This document shows positions 41,853-53,602 of a stretch of 64,000 bases of DNA, piece after piece. This stretch comes from Diphasiastrum complanatum. Lineage: Eukaryota; Streptophyta; Lycopodiopsida; Lycopodiales; Lycopodiaceae. The stretch covers positions 56,115,591-56,179,590 of the forward strand of contig CM055095.1 in the NCBI GenBank assembly GCA_029204225.1, in the 5' to 3' direction. Each line of letters starts with the position of its first letter. The stretch's first letter is position 1. The notes beneath the pieces were generated by a model. It made no database searches, was not told the origin of the DNA, and worked only from the letters and a program-made list of their open reading frames with translations. A program made the position numbers and the translations under genes.

Positions 41853-43842
41853 ATTTTGGCGTCGTCTGCTGCTGTTCGCACTGAACTTCCCATTCCCTTA
41901 GCCTCTGATGCTTCCCTCGCCTCCGCTTCTATTCAAGGACAGTCTGTGACCATTGGCCCTACCATTCCCATCACAGCTGCCTAGGCCGCCTCACCCCCAC
42001 ACACCCAAGCCACCTCACCAAACACACAGTTCTTTATGAATATGTTCGATGATTCTGACCCCCTTGGGGCCACCGAAATTTTTGAAATGCCCCAGAGCCC
42101 TGCGCCCTTTGAACTCCAATCCCCTGAAAGAGGATTCGGACATATCCATGAATCTACTATTGGTGTTGAAGATGTCAGCCAACAACCTCATATGGAAGAT
42201 AGTCCAGCCGCACTTCGGGTCGACAAAGCTGTAAAATCACCCAAATAGTTCAACGCCACAGTGCCTGAGGGATTTGAAGAGGAAGACATGTTTGAAGAAG
42301 AAGAAGTAGTGGCACCTATTCCATGCCAACCAAAGACAGTTCCATCAGGTCCTCCTGTTGCTGCCGCCTCCACAACCGTCGATTCTGGTGATGCTCTAGG
42401 TTTGGTCTCAAGCCTTGCGCAAGTGATCCAGTCTATGTTGGATAAGAAAAAGGAAATGGAACATAGAATCTCTGATCTGGGGTCTGAAACACTCTAATCA
42501 GACCGAAAATTGTCCAGTTGGATCGAGACTTGAAGATTGCCAAACAACACGGGCTGAAGCCAAAAAGAAGTTGGCCCAGCAACAAGCTGATCGCTTGGAA
42601 GAATACATCAGCTCCCTGCAAAATGCCCTGACAACCGCACAGGATCAGGTGGATAAGGCTGTGCAAGATGCAAAGCAATAGGTGCAGCTGCTGAAGAGGC
42701 AATTATAGATGGCTGAACAAGATCGCATGCGACTTCAAGGTGAATTGGATGCGACCACCGTGTAATGCATATCTTCAAACGCAAATACCCGATCATCCGG
42801 TCACACCGACGGAGATTGCGTATTTGTTCAAGAAATTGGAGACATACAAAGTGGCCCTTCAAGGATTCCAAGGTCACTTTGATAGGTTCAAAGGAACGGC
42901 TTCAACCGAGTTGGCAAAGGCTAAAGAGACCATCACCGCCTATGAAAAAGCAGCCACTCAAGTGTTGGAAGCCGGACCACAAATCCCCGTACCGGTCATG
43001 CCGCAATTCTCTCCTCCGTGCCAAGAAGCTGTACCAATGGATACAGGGGTCGATTTGATCATGGACTAGGGGGGAGCTCCAAATATAGCAGACCGGACCA
43101 GATCCAGACCTTCTTAAAGCAACATTCGCATGAGTCCTCGCGTGGTGGATGGGTTCTGAAGTTTAAGACCTCTGAGATCGAGGTCGGCAAAGATTTGGAC
43201 AAAATACCTGCATTGGGAGAGCAGCCGACATGGAGAATCACTGTTTTTGAGAAAACTTCGGAATCAATTAGGAGTTACGTCGCCAGCCCTCGCCAGTTGC
43301 GGGTAGATCCCTATTATGTGCCAATGTCGCGAAGAAATAAATGGAAAGATTTGGGATTGGCTATGGACAAGATCACCATCCATACACCCAATTGGCCAAT
43401 CATCCATCAGTCTTACAGCTGGACCATCTCAGTGGATTTTCACCGTGCCTTACAAGCCTATCAGAGAGAGTATGTCCACTCTCCAGATCCAACGGTGCGA
43501 CAATCGGCAATGTTTGCTAAAGATCTGACTCTGTTGGCGTCAGTGGCAACCAGATGGGACGATTGCCTCCCTCCTCTGGCAATCAATCCAAATGAGTCGA
43601 TGGCCTCAGAGCAAATCAAAGATCAGCTACCGGTTGCTCGTTTATACTTTCGTGTAGCTATGATGGGAGGCTCCTGGGAATCACGCTTCACATCATGGAC
43701 AACCTCCAAGTGGATTGCCGGAGCCCACCGTTGTTTCCTGCCACACAATTTGGATTTTAATACTGCACGCCTCAACTTTATGGAGAAGGTGCAGTACCAT
43801 TTAATCAAGATTCGGCGCGAAGCCAATAAAAGTCCCCAATAA
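41853..43842 (+). pseudogene. Decayed ORF of the nested element: acidic head, coiled coil, unknown C-terminal domain
   Basis: Three parts follow one another with frameshifts. Part 1 (41870-42500) is acidic (MFDDSDPLGATEIFEMPQSP, EEEDMFEEEEVV) with TAG stops at 41982 and 42246 in an otherwise open frame. Part 2 (about 42545-43069) is a coiled coil (KKKLAQQQADRLEEYISSLQ, LKRQL, MRLQGELD) with stops at 42679, 42706 and 42763, continuing as FKKLETYKVALQGFQGHFD. Part 3 (43018-43842) is an open 274-codon frame with VLKFKTSEIEVGKDLDKIPA, YYVPMSRRNKWKDLGLAMDK, RALQAYQREYVHS and NLDFNTARLNFMEKV, ending at a natural TAA 50 bp before the 3' LTR. I recognise none of these as Gag or pol. It might be a highly divergent Gag-like protein or a captured host gene. 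Confidence 0.6.
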
Positions 43843-43892
43843 CTGCATATTGTAGGTGTCGTGGGACCGCCACCAGTTGTGGTGGGAGATAC

Positions 43893-44641
43893 TGTTGGAG
43901 GGTTTGCGGATCCCAAGACAACCCTAACCCAAGTTAATAAGTGAGAGAGATTTGGCACCCTGTGTGTGTAAGTCCAACCCGATGATCACATAGTTATTTG
44001 ATTAATTAGAAAGTCAATAAAAGGACTTTAGGCCTTTTTTGCGGGACTTTTAATGTCGCAGGGCCTAAATGTCAAGTTAGTGAATAAAGTTGGGTTTCCC
44101 TCCAATTTTGATGGTTCCCACATTTTTTTAAATTTGAATAAAAAGAGAGGCAAGATTGGACCAATAGGATTCAGAGGCCAGGGTCCTCCTCTCTACTATA
44201 AAAAGAGACCAACTTGAGTTGCTCCTCATGTTCATTTTCTCATTTCAATACAGCAGATTGGTTATCTTCAGAAATAGATTGATGAATATCCTTGCTCTTC
44301 TTCTTTCCTTCTCCATCTCACATGCTTCTTTGGATTTTGTTAATTGTTGGATCTGATTGTTATTGGGATTGTATGTTATTATACTCTTTATGAGAGAGGA
44401 AGAGAGAGAGAGAAAGAGTAAGCCATCTTTATTGTGGATCGTAGAGTTAATGGATTGTAGTGTTAATGAATAGGGTTAATGGTTGTTAGAGTTAGATGTG
44501 AATCCTCCATTCATGTTGAAATCTGAACTAAATTATTGCTCTCATGGGAACGAACCTACGCGTGACAACTAACTTCGTCTCTTTGATGCTAGATTGACTA
44601 GATTTTGGATTCAGGTTAGGCAAGGAAAGAAACCCACTACA
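43893..44641 (+). repeat. 3' LTR of the nested element
   Basis: 749 bp, paired with 41114-41852. It includes a short duplication of the GTGGATCGTAG...GTTAATG stretch near 44437-44470. Confidence 0.88.
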
Positions 44642-47500
44642 CTTTGTATGTTTAATCCAATTGTCTTTCTTTGCTTTGAAGTCTCGAATATGATGGTACT
44701 TCAGAGGTATATGTTTTGTCTTTGAATGGAAAACAGGATCCTGGGACAGATATATGGCACTTTGAGAATCCATGGTTCTCCTTGTGGTATGCCAATTGCC
44801 TCCAACATCATCTGCAACCACACTACCTCATTCGTCATCTTTGAAGCTGCGACATATTCAGCTTCACATGAGGATTGAGCCACCAAGGTTTGCTTCTTGC
44901 ATATCCAGTTGATTGCTGCTCCGCACACCATTGAACATCCTCCTGTCACGGACTTGATGTCATCTTTGCAGCTTGTCCAGCTTGCATCATTGTAGTGGTG
45001 CAGCTCGAATTCTTTGCCTTCGTTGTCTGCTTTGTAGGTTAATCCCATATTCTGGGTACCCTTCAGATATTGCAAGATTCATTTTGTCATTTGCCAATGC
45101 GCCATGCCAGGATTGGAAGAGAATTGGCTTAAAGCATAGAAAGAAAGCCAAATCGGGTCTGGTATAGATTGTGAGGTACATCAGACTACCGATTAGGTTT
45201 TGGTAGGGTATACCTTCCATCTTCTGTCTTTTCTCATCCGTATTCGATAAATTCTTCTTCGTTAATCTGGCTCCAGCTATCATTGGTGTGGCCTTTTCTT
45301 TGCAGTCCATCATTTGATACTGCTTCAGCACTTTTCTGGCGTACTCTGACTGACTTAGATGTATTTCTCCTTTTATTCGATTTCTTCTGATCTCCAGCCC
45401 AAGGCATTTTGTTGTTTCTCCTAGATCTGTGATTTCATAATTTTCGAAGACTCTTCGTGTCCACTATTAGCATCAAGAAGTTTCCTATCATTAGGGAATC
45501 ATCTACAAAGATAGTCAGAATCACAAAATCACTTCCTACTCTCTTTATATAGACATTGCAGTCTGGTTGTGTAGGATTGAAGTCTAAAGACTTCAGAAGA
45601 CTGTCGAACTTCTTGTACCAAGATCGTGATGTCTGCTTCAGACCATAAATGCATCGCTGCAATCGACAAACATATTGTCGATTGTCAGGGTCTTCAAATC
45701 CTTCAGACTACTTCATGAAGATTTCTTCCTCTAGATCTCCATGGAGAAAGATTGTATTGACATCAATCTGGTGAATTTCCAGATTGTGTTGTGTAGCATA
45801 TGCAAGGAGTAGTCGAATGTTTGTCATCTTCACCATTGGTAAATACATGTCAAAATAATCGACTCCGTACCTTTGTGTGTAGCCCTTTGCGACAAGCCTT
45901 GCTTTGTAGCATCCAACAGTGCCATCTGATTTGAATTTTTTTTTGTATACCCATTTGCAGTCGACGATCTTTTTATTTTCGGGCAGTGGCTCTAGTGTCC
46001 ATGCCTCGTTTTGCCTCATTGATTCGATCTCTTCTACCATTGCCTACTTCCAAAATTCTTCCTCTGGACTCTGGAGAGCTTCTAGATATGTAGTTGGCTC
46101 TTCAGTGAAGCTGCAGTACTCAAACTCTATGTTTTCGCTCCACTGAAGATTGTCAGTGTACCGATCTGGAGGTCTTCTTTGTCTTGTCGACCTTCTGGGT
46201 TCGATGTATGTCCTCGATCTCCCTCTTGAATTGGCAGTAGTGTGAAGATCTCATGGCCTTTTTCGTCCTGTGGACTTATTGAACTTCACATCTCTACTCG
46301 ACACGACTTTCTTCGTGGTTGGATTGTAGAGTCTGTATACTTGTGATTCGTTCAAATATCTGACCATGATTGTCTGCTCTGATTTTTCATCGAGCTTGAT
46401 TCTTTTCTCTTTTGGAATGTGCTTGTATGCTGCACATCCAAATACACGCACATATGACAGATCAGGCTTTCTATCTGTCCACATTTCATACGGTGTCCTG
46501 TTTTCCATAGCTGTCGTTGTTGATCTATTCTACAAGTGTACTGCAGCAGCTATTGCCTCAGCCCAAAATTGACTTGGCAATCGAGCTTGTGCCATCATGC
46601 ATCTGGCTCCTTCGACTAGTGTCCTATTGATCCCATTATATTCGGGGATGTACGGAGTGAATTGTTGCTCTATCCCTGTTCTTGGCAGAATCTGGAAAAT
46701 TCTGTGTTCTTGTACTCACCTCCATTATCAGACCTGATGATCTGAATTTTCTTTGAGGTTTGTCTCTCTACAAATGCCATGAACTTCCTTTTCTTTAAGT
46801 AGTAGATCGTTGTCAGCTGGCTGTAGTCATCAATGAACGTCAGGAAATACCTCGATCCTGAGAGCGAATCGACTTTCATCGGTCCACAAACATCTGAGTG
46901 GATGAGCTCAAGAACTTCTTTAGCTCTTTTTCCCTCGTGTGAATGGATTTCGATGTTTGCCTTTCTGGCAAGCTTCACAGACTCAATATCGGGTCTGGAT
47001 ATTTTCGAACCTGTGACTATGTCTTTTCTGCTCATGTCGTACAGGCTCTTCATGTTCAGATGATACATTCTTCTGTGCCAGAGTTGATCTTCATTTTCTG
47101 ATGCATTTAGTATGCTATCAGAATTGCTGATTATCTTGGCCTGGTAGAGATTTTCTCCTCTGCTTCCAACTGTCAGCAATTTGTTTGTTGTTTTCTCGAT
47201 CATTCGGCATGTACTGCCATCGAATATAACTCAAATTCCAAGATCTGTTATCTTGGAGACTAATAGCAGGTCTCTTCTTAGTGAAGGTACGTAGAGTGCT
47301 CCTGGCAGCTCTACTTGACCTGACAGTGTTCGCAACTGTAGAGTCCCAATGCCCTTGACATTGTGTCGGCTTCCATCGCCTAATCAATGACTACATCGCA
47401 GTCTTGTTCAGTGTATCTTGTTCAAGCTTCATCGAATATTGTGAAAGCTTTATCACCTTTGTCTGCATCTTTGGACAACTCTGCAACATTCGCTTTGTGT
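44642..47500 (-). pseudogene. pol: Copia pol: protease tail, integrase, RT and RNase H, all broken
   Basis: Order on the minus strand: late Gag (DKGDKAFTIFDEA near 47440); LPGALYVPSLRRDLL (47290); integrase from 47203 with LWHRRMYHLN, DVCGPM, FIDDYS and IIRSDNGGEYKN; integrase C-terminus with NRTPYEMWTDRKPDLSYVRVFGCAAY split over 46508-46430. RT begins at 46040 (WTLEPLPENKKIVDCKWVYK) and continues at 45662 with CIYGLKQTSRSWYKKFD and FVDDSLMIG (YVDD variant). RNase H lies at 45075-44820 (DASWTSCKDDIKSVTGG, SSCEAEYVAAS). The CxxC half of the integrase zinc finger is lost (ESVKLARKANIEIH). Many frameshifts and stops separate the pieces. The tail is interrupted at 44646 by the nested element. Confidence 0.85.
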
Positions 47501-47555
47501 TTTCGAGGTATGTTCACCCTTCGCATTTCGCTTCGCTTTGTGACAATTTCTGACA

Positions 47556-48373
47556 ACTAATTCTAGCAACATATTGTAAGTTGTAACCAATGGTGTCTGC
47601 TATAATGTAAGTTGCAACCATTGGTGTCTATTATAATGAAGTTTAGGAGCATTTCCAATTTATCCACCTTGATCCACTCTGGCATGGAACATATTAAACG
47701 ATAGTGTATTGTGCATATTTTTATTCATTTTCGTAATGCAAATTTTTAATATCTTCATGTGAATGTGTTTTTATCTCTCATGTATTTACTTACAGTGTTT
47801 TGCTTATTTTGTGCAAGTTATATGTTTTTGCCAAGTATAAACTCTTTGCTCTTTAGTTGTTATTTATTAGCATTTTTGTTGTAATTGTATCACTTACTTG
47901 TTTACACTTGGTCTTTACAGTTTGAGTTGCATAATCTAGCGTATTGTCTTATTTTGTTATTCTTGTTTTATTCAGGAATCTCGCACTCAAGGTCGAGAAT
48001 ACAATAAACATTTTTCTAGATCATTAGATAAACATTTAGCTTTGTATATGGTACCTTTTTTAAATTGTATATGAAACATTTGTTGCAATTTGTTTGTTGT
48101 TTGAGAGCTTTGAGATTGTTTGTAGCTTAGTTGTGAAGTAAGTTTTAATGTCTTATAAGAAGTATCTTGCAAGAAATAATATTCTTTCCATGAGGTGGTG
48201 ACTAAGTATTGTTGTTTCTCAATAAAGAACAATATTCTACCTCCATACCTTTCTGCCAATGAATATAGATTGTTTGGCTTGTTGTGGGCTCCTCAGCAAA
48301 TGCACAAGATGCTCCTTGATCATCAATGAATCTGTTTGGTGGTCTACAAATTCTTGAATATTTTCTGAGAGCA
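47556..48373. other. Gene-free stretch between Copia elements
   Basis: Near 47570-47640 a short unit around GTTGTAACCAATGGTGTCT is repeated. The minus-strand frame at 47987-48259 shows no known motif. The stretch next to 48300-48373 is the sequence flanking the 3' LTR of the following element. Confidence 0.4.
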
Positions 48374-48635
48374 TGTTAGTGTTTGTTGTGAACGAGGGAA
48401 GCGCAGAGAGAGAGAGAGAGACTTGAAGTAACATAGAAGAAGAAGTATATTATTAACCGCAATGGTATGTACATATAGTTTTTAGAAAGAGTGAGAGAGA
48501 GAATGCGTCTCTCTGTGAGGGGCACCTGAAAAGGTGCGTCCTTTCAAAACATCTACGTAACAATAATGAAGTTTTTATTTAAACTAATAAATAAGTTGGG
48601 CTGAAACTTTCCCGTTCCGGTGTCCGTTTCTGACA
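48374..48635 (-). repeat. 3' LTR of the 48-50 kb Copia element
   Basis: 262 bp bounded by TGTCAG and CTAACA on the minus strand, preceded by a purine tract. No partner LTR is in the window. Confidence 0.65.
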
Positions 48636-48644
48636 CCCCCCCTT

Positions 48645-50109
48645 AAATAAAAACATGTCTGAATTTCAGGAACCTCCATCCCAATGCTGTTCATACAATT
48701 TGTATGTTTTTCTGTAGATACTAACTTTGTCAAGAAGTCTGCAGCATTTTGATCTGTTGGCACATATCTTAAAACAATGTTATTAAGCTCTACTTGTTGT
48801 CTGATGAAGTGATATTGAATCTCAACATGTTTAAGTTTATCTGATTGTCTTGGTTTCTTAGCAGAATTAATTGCAATTGTACTGTCACAATACAAAGTGA
48901 TTGGTAGTTTAACTTTGAGTTGCAATTCTTTGATAATAGAGGACATCCATAGAGCTGCAAGTCTTTGATAATAGAGGACATCCATAGAGCTTCTTTAGTA
49001 GCATCTGATGCAGCTTTATATTTAGCTTCGGTGCTAGAAAGAGAGATTGTTGTTTGTCGTTTTGTTTTCCAAGAAATTGCTCCACCTGCCATCATAAAGA
49101 CATAACATGTCGTAGACTTTTTGGTCTCCTTGTCAGAACCCCAATCAACATCTGTATAACCTGTGATTTCTGGAGTTTGAGAAAAGGGATCATGAGTATA
49201 TGTGATTCCAAAGTCCTTTGTTGATGCAAGATATTGGATCAGACGATATAGGGCGAGAAAATGTTCTTCTTTAGGGTCTTGCATGTAACGAGACAAGAGA
49301 CCCGAGGAGAAAGACAGGTCAAGACGGGTACATGACACCAAGTATCGAATGCTTCCAAGAATTTGTCTGTATTGACTTGCTTTATAATGTTTTATCCATT
49401 GTGATGTTTTTGTTGGATTTTTAAACTATTGTCCTGGAGATAAGGATGTCATATAATAGGACGTATGAGACACTTGAAATTTTTGAAGTATGCGTTTGGC
49501 AAACTTGGATTGAGTGAGATGGAGTGACCGTGACGGTCGATGACGGAGAACTTGCATTCCAAGAAGATATGATACTTCCCCCCCATCCGTCATTGAGAAC
49601 GTTTGAGTAAGAGCTTGTTTGGCACTGTGTAACATGGATTTGGAGGATGCCAAAAGAAGATTGTCATCAACATAGAGAGCAAGGATAACAAATTGATCAT
49701 CCTGTTGTTTAAGATAGACTGAAACATCATTCACCAGACGATGATATCCAACAGCTTTCGTAAACTCAGTAAAGCAAATGTTCCATTGGCGAGGTGATTG
49801 TTTAAGCCCATAAATCGCACGTAAGAGGAGACAAACATAGGTTGGTTGCTCAGTAGAGACAAAATATGGGGGCTACTCCATGTAAATGAGTTCGTCAAGA
49901 AGACCATTTAGAAAAGCTGTTTCTACATCCATTTGGTCCATTTCTAGATCCAGTTCAACTCCCAGAGCGAGCAGCAAACGAAAGGTAACAATGCGTAAAG
50001 GAGGTGAGAAGGTCTCATTATAGTCAATACCTTGCTTCTGCACAAATCCACGGGCAATCGAATGTAATTGAAGCCAGGCTCGGATTGAAGCCAGGCCAAC
50101 AAACTCCAC
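48645..50109 (-). pseudogene. pol: Copia RT and RNase H fragment
   Basis: RT fragments: ARGFVQKQGIDYNETFSPPL and VDVETAFLNGLLDELIYME-type block (50070-49873), then VILALYVDDNLLLASS with the catalytic YVDD intact (49690-49640). RNase H: TGYTDVDWGSDKETKKSTTC (49165) and SLSSTEAKYKAASDATKEAL (49040-48985), and the tail HVEIQYHFIRQQVE with TDQNAADFLTKL. A 35 bp tandem duplication (48921-48955 and 48956-48990) shifts the frame between the two RNase H parts. Further stops occur near 49735-49870. Confidence 0.85.
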
Positions 50110-50190
50110 TCAAATGCAATTGAAGCCAGGCCTAATACTATTGATATTCGAATGCAATTGAAGCCAGGCCTAATACTATTTCAATATCAG
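50060..50190. repeat. Short direct repeats at the junction of two Copia elements
   Basis: AATGCAATTGAAGCCAGGCC followed by TAATACTATT occurs about 44 bp apart (near 50115 and 50158), with shortened versions of GATTGAAGCCAGGC near 50070-50095. A degenerate primer-site sequence (AATATCAGAGC, about 50183-50193) follows. Confidence 0.55.
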
Positions 50191-50344
50191 AGCAAAAGCT
50201 CTAATACTTGATATCCTTCACGATATCAAATTGATATCATATTCTTCAGTTCCTTTCAACCTTTCAGTATCAAATAATTGATTTCATGTTGTTGGCATTA
50301 CTACATCTTAGCGTGATCGATACAATCGACAAACTAAGTTCCAG

Positions 50345-52443
50345 ATGGATTCTCAAAGTAAAGTTGGTCTTATCGTAGACAAGCTGAATGGATCCAATTA
50401 TCATTTGTGGAAATTTAAGATGAAGACCTTGCTAATCACCAATGAGTTATGGGATGTTGTTACATGTACATAAGTAAAACTTGAAGACGACGACTCAAAG
50501 TGGAAATCGAAGGATGGTAAAGCTTTTGCGCTTATTATCCTCAATATATCAGATACACAGATTGGACACATAGCTGAAGCTAAAACGTCAAAAAAGGTTT
50601 GGGACATCCTGAACTCACTATATGACATGAGGGACGTAACTACTAAGCTACATCTATGAAGGGAATTCTTCACATTCAAGATGTCTAATGGTGATTCTCT
50701 TCAGAATCACATTAACCAATTTAAGAATCTCTTGCAACAGATGGCCTACATATGAGAACTGGGTAATGATCATATTGACACACTCAGATTTAACTCTTAC
50801 TAGAGTTATTACTATGTTGTTGCAAGAAGACAATAGAATTCAAGACACTTTGTCTACTTCCTCCTCTCATGCTCTATATGTCAACAAAGTCTCTAAGCCA
50901 GAGAAGCTAAAAAGCTCCAAGAAGACTGCAACAAATCAAAAGCCGACTCAAAGTCAAGCACAATCATTAGATCCACAATCGAAGAAGAAGATGTTTTGCA
51001 GGTATTGCAAGCGCAATAACCATGAGATCAAGGATTGCAGAATTCTCCAAGCGAAGAACGCATCCAAGCAACCTGATCAACAAGCAAACACAGTTTCATC
51101 ATCTCGCCAGGTCGAAGTGGATGAAGGCGCATTCATGGTCAAAGACCAAAGTGCATTTTTGGATGATTCATGGCTTCTTGATTCTAGAGCAACTCAACAC
51201 ATGACCAATCAACATGAGATCTTCAACTCCTACACGCCTTACAACACAAAAAAATTTGTTCATCTTGGTGACAATAGTACTTACACTATTGAAGGTGAAG
51301 GTACTGTAAGATTGCGATTCCAGCATGATCAATTCAAATTACAATCAAAGGTCTTATATATTCCTAAACTCTCTACAAATCTGTTATCAGTAAGTAGAAT
51401 TACAGATTTAGGTCATAAAGTAGAATTCAAATATGATCAATGCAAAATTATTGATAGGAGTAATAAGATCTTTGCACTCGGCAAGAGGTAGGGTTACTTA
51501 TATAGATTGGCACATTGTTATTCTGAGTCTAGTCAAGCTTTGAAAACCTCTATTCTAGTCAATAAAGCATTATTATAACATCATCGCTTAGGACACTTGA
51601 ATCATACATCTATTTTGAATATGTCCAGACAATCCATGGTTCTTGATCTCGACTATCCTTTTGGTAAGGTCGATCTCCTTGTCTGTCATAGCTGCATCTT
51701 TGGAAAGCAGGCTAGGATTCCTTTTAGATCAAACCATAAGCATGCAGCCAAAGGTCTGTTAGATGTTGTTCATACAAATATATGTGGTCCTATACAAACT
51801 CCTTCATTGCTAGATGCAAAGTATTTCATTACTTTTATTGACGAATTCTCCAGAAGAACAGTTGTTTATTTCATTAAACAGATTTCAGAGGCTTTCATCA
51901 AATTCAGACAATTCAAAGAGCATGTTGAGAATCAAACTGGCAAACGAATCAAAGCATTGAGGTCAGATAACGGGGGAGAATACATCTCCATCGAATTCAA
52001 GTTGAGCAGGAGATGTAGACACTCGTAAATCCACTTTCGAATTTACATTTTTTCTCAACAATGGTCCAATTTCCTGGAACAGTCGCAAGCAATCTTTGAT
52101 AGCTCTATCTTCCACTGAATTAGAGTATATCGCAGCCTCTCAAGCTACAAAAGAAGCAATTTGGTTACTCTCAGATATTGGTCTGAATCAATATGTTTTG
52201 ACGACATTATTTTGTGCCATCGCTTTATCAGCCAATCCTAGATTTCATTCTAGGAGTAAGCACATTGAACTGAAGTATCATTTTGTCAGAAGCAAAGTTC
52301 GCAACGAAGAGGTCAGATTGCAGTACTATAGAATGCAAGATATGACAACAGATATTTTTACTAAAGCATTAAGTTTGGATACACACAGAAGATTCTGTGT
52401 AGAACTAAGTTTGAAGGTCACGGCATTCAAGGATTCAGATTAA
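50345..52443 (+). pseudogene. Copia Gag-protease-integrase fused to RNase H by internal deletion
   Basis: Gag (UBN2 type) starts near 50345 (KLNGSNYHLWKFKMKTLL) with several stops. Zinc knuckle CRYCKRNNHEIKDC (50996) keeps all four ligands. The protease site reads WLLDSRATQHMT, with Arg for the Gly of D-S-G. LYIPKLSTNLLSV follows. Integrase (51597-52010) has VHTNICGPI, FIDEFS and ALRSDNGGEYIS. At about 52000 the reading jumps, with a frameshift, to RNase H (DTRKSTFEF, ALSSTELEYIAASQATKEA, HSRSKHIELKYHFVRSKV) ending at 52443. The whole RT is deleted. Near the start a weak primer-site remnant is present but no 5' LTR. Confidence 0.85.
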
Positions 52444-52450
52444 GGGGAAG

Positions 52451-53588
52451 TGTTGGATTATTCTCCTTCTTACTAATCGAATAATTGGTTTTAATCTTCA
52501 TCCATTGTTTATCCAGTTCTGTGGATTTTCCCGTTTCTTTTACACAGTCTACATATTTACAAGTGTTTAAACTTACATAGTCTGCAGAAATACACGGAGT
52601 TTGACAATAGTGTCGCATTTTCTCTCACTTCGGCTTTTTCGCTTTTTTGTGAAACTATCAGAAATCTCGTGTAAAAATGCAGTGTCGTATTTTTTCGCAT
52701 TTTTTGTCTGTTAGAATTGCGAGTAAATATGCAGAGTCGCATTTTTCGCATTTTTTCAAAGTGTCTCAAATGTTAAGGAAATGACTCTGGCAAATTGTGG
52801 AGTGACCCTAATATGAAGGAAATGAGTTTTTAGGGCATTGTTGGGTTTCTCACAAAAAGTCGACATTGTCATCTTTTTTGCGACACTGTCGCCTGTGGCA
52901 GTTTTGGTTCATGTATACAGAGTGACAGTCCTAGTTCATTTATGGAAACAGACCAATTTCCACCGCTTATTAGCAATCAATGTGAAGTAACTGGATAAAT
53001 GCCGACGGATACTAGCCAACTGGCAATCACATTTGACGACCTAATTACTTAGTATAAATAACCTGTTCATACATCTCTTTTCACAATCACAATCACAATC
53101 AACAAGTATTGTAGTTAGCTCTCTATCAAGCTTTCAAGCTTGAACTCTCTTGAGCATTCTAGTTCAGTCTTTTAGAGATTTACTTTAGAGTTGCTATTGT
53201 GCTACTGCTTATCAACAGAGCTGCTTATTATCAGACTTATTCTCAGTTACTCAAAGACAACTTAGAGTGCACGGTTTCTATCCGCTATTGTTTTGTGCTC
53301 ATTAGCATTTGATTTTATTTTTCTGAATCAATATTATCTTCTTATTGCATTCAGTATATGTCAGAATGCATTCATCTATGTATTGCTTTTGTAACTAATA
53401 GAAATTGTCTGAGAATTCAATACTTCATGTTTGGCTACGTAATCACTTAGTATCTAGAGATTTCAAAGTTAGTTGCTAGAGATTGGACGTGATTTCCATC
53501 ACTACAACTTTGTTCAATTTTTAATAGGCATAGTCATGCATTGGAAGTAGGAAGTTTCCACTACCATTATCTATCCTATTTTCGACAT
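52451..53588 (+). repeat. 3' LTR of the 50-52 kb Copia element (right end approximate)
   Basis: A purine tract (AAGGGGAAG) at 52442-52450 is followed by TGTTGGATTATTCTCC, the expected LTR start. A TATA-like TATAAATAACC lies near 53052, with ATCACAATCACAATC repeats downstream. The right end is placed near 53588 only because a different LTR-like sequence starts soon after; no partner LTR is available. Confidence 0.55.
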
Positions 53589-53602
53589 ATATTAGTAAAG
53601 AG

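Larger units (their letters stand above)
41109..44646 (+). mobile_element. Nested non-autonomous LTR element with an unusual coiled-coil ORF
   Basis: LTRs at 41114-41852 and 43893-44641 start TGTTGGAGG and end CCCACTTCA/CCCACTACA. A perfect 5 bp duplication, CTTTG, lies at 41109-41113 and 44642-44646. The interior (2040 bp) lacks Gag, protease, RT, RNase H and integrase motifs but holds one long decayed reading region. A purine-rich tract (GTGGTGGGAGATAC) precedes the 3' LTR. After the 5' LTR the sequence TTTGGCGTCGTCTGCTG resembles a GGCGCCGT-type primer site, not the iMet type used by its neighbours. The two LTRs are visibly more diverged than those at 6.5/10.8 kb, so this insertion is older. 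Confidence 0.88.
41088..47555 (-). mobile_element. Copia element (-) split by a nested LTR element
   Basis: On the minus strand the pol region runs from about 47500 to 44642. The coding tail resumes at 41113 and reaches a purine tract (AAGAGGGAG, 41089-41097) followed by TGTCAGAAATTGT, the start of a 3' LTR at 41088. The same TGTCAGAAATTGT followed by related GCGAAG sequence occurs at 47555, suggesting a 5' LTR start fused by deletion directly to late Gag. The interval 41114-44641 is a separate element inserted in the tail. The far end of the 3' LTR is not located. Confidence 0.75.
48374..50109 (-). mobile_element. Copia element (-), 5'-truncated, with short 3' LTR
   Basis: On the minus strand RT and RNase H coding ends just before a purine tract (AAGGGGGGG, 48636-48644) and a 262 bp LTR (48635 to 48374, TGTCAG...CTAACA). 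The LTR carries a (CT)n run near 48405-48420. Everything upstream of RT is missing: at about 50110 the sequence breaks into a short repeat shared with the next element. Confidence 0.75.
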
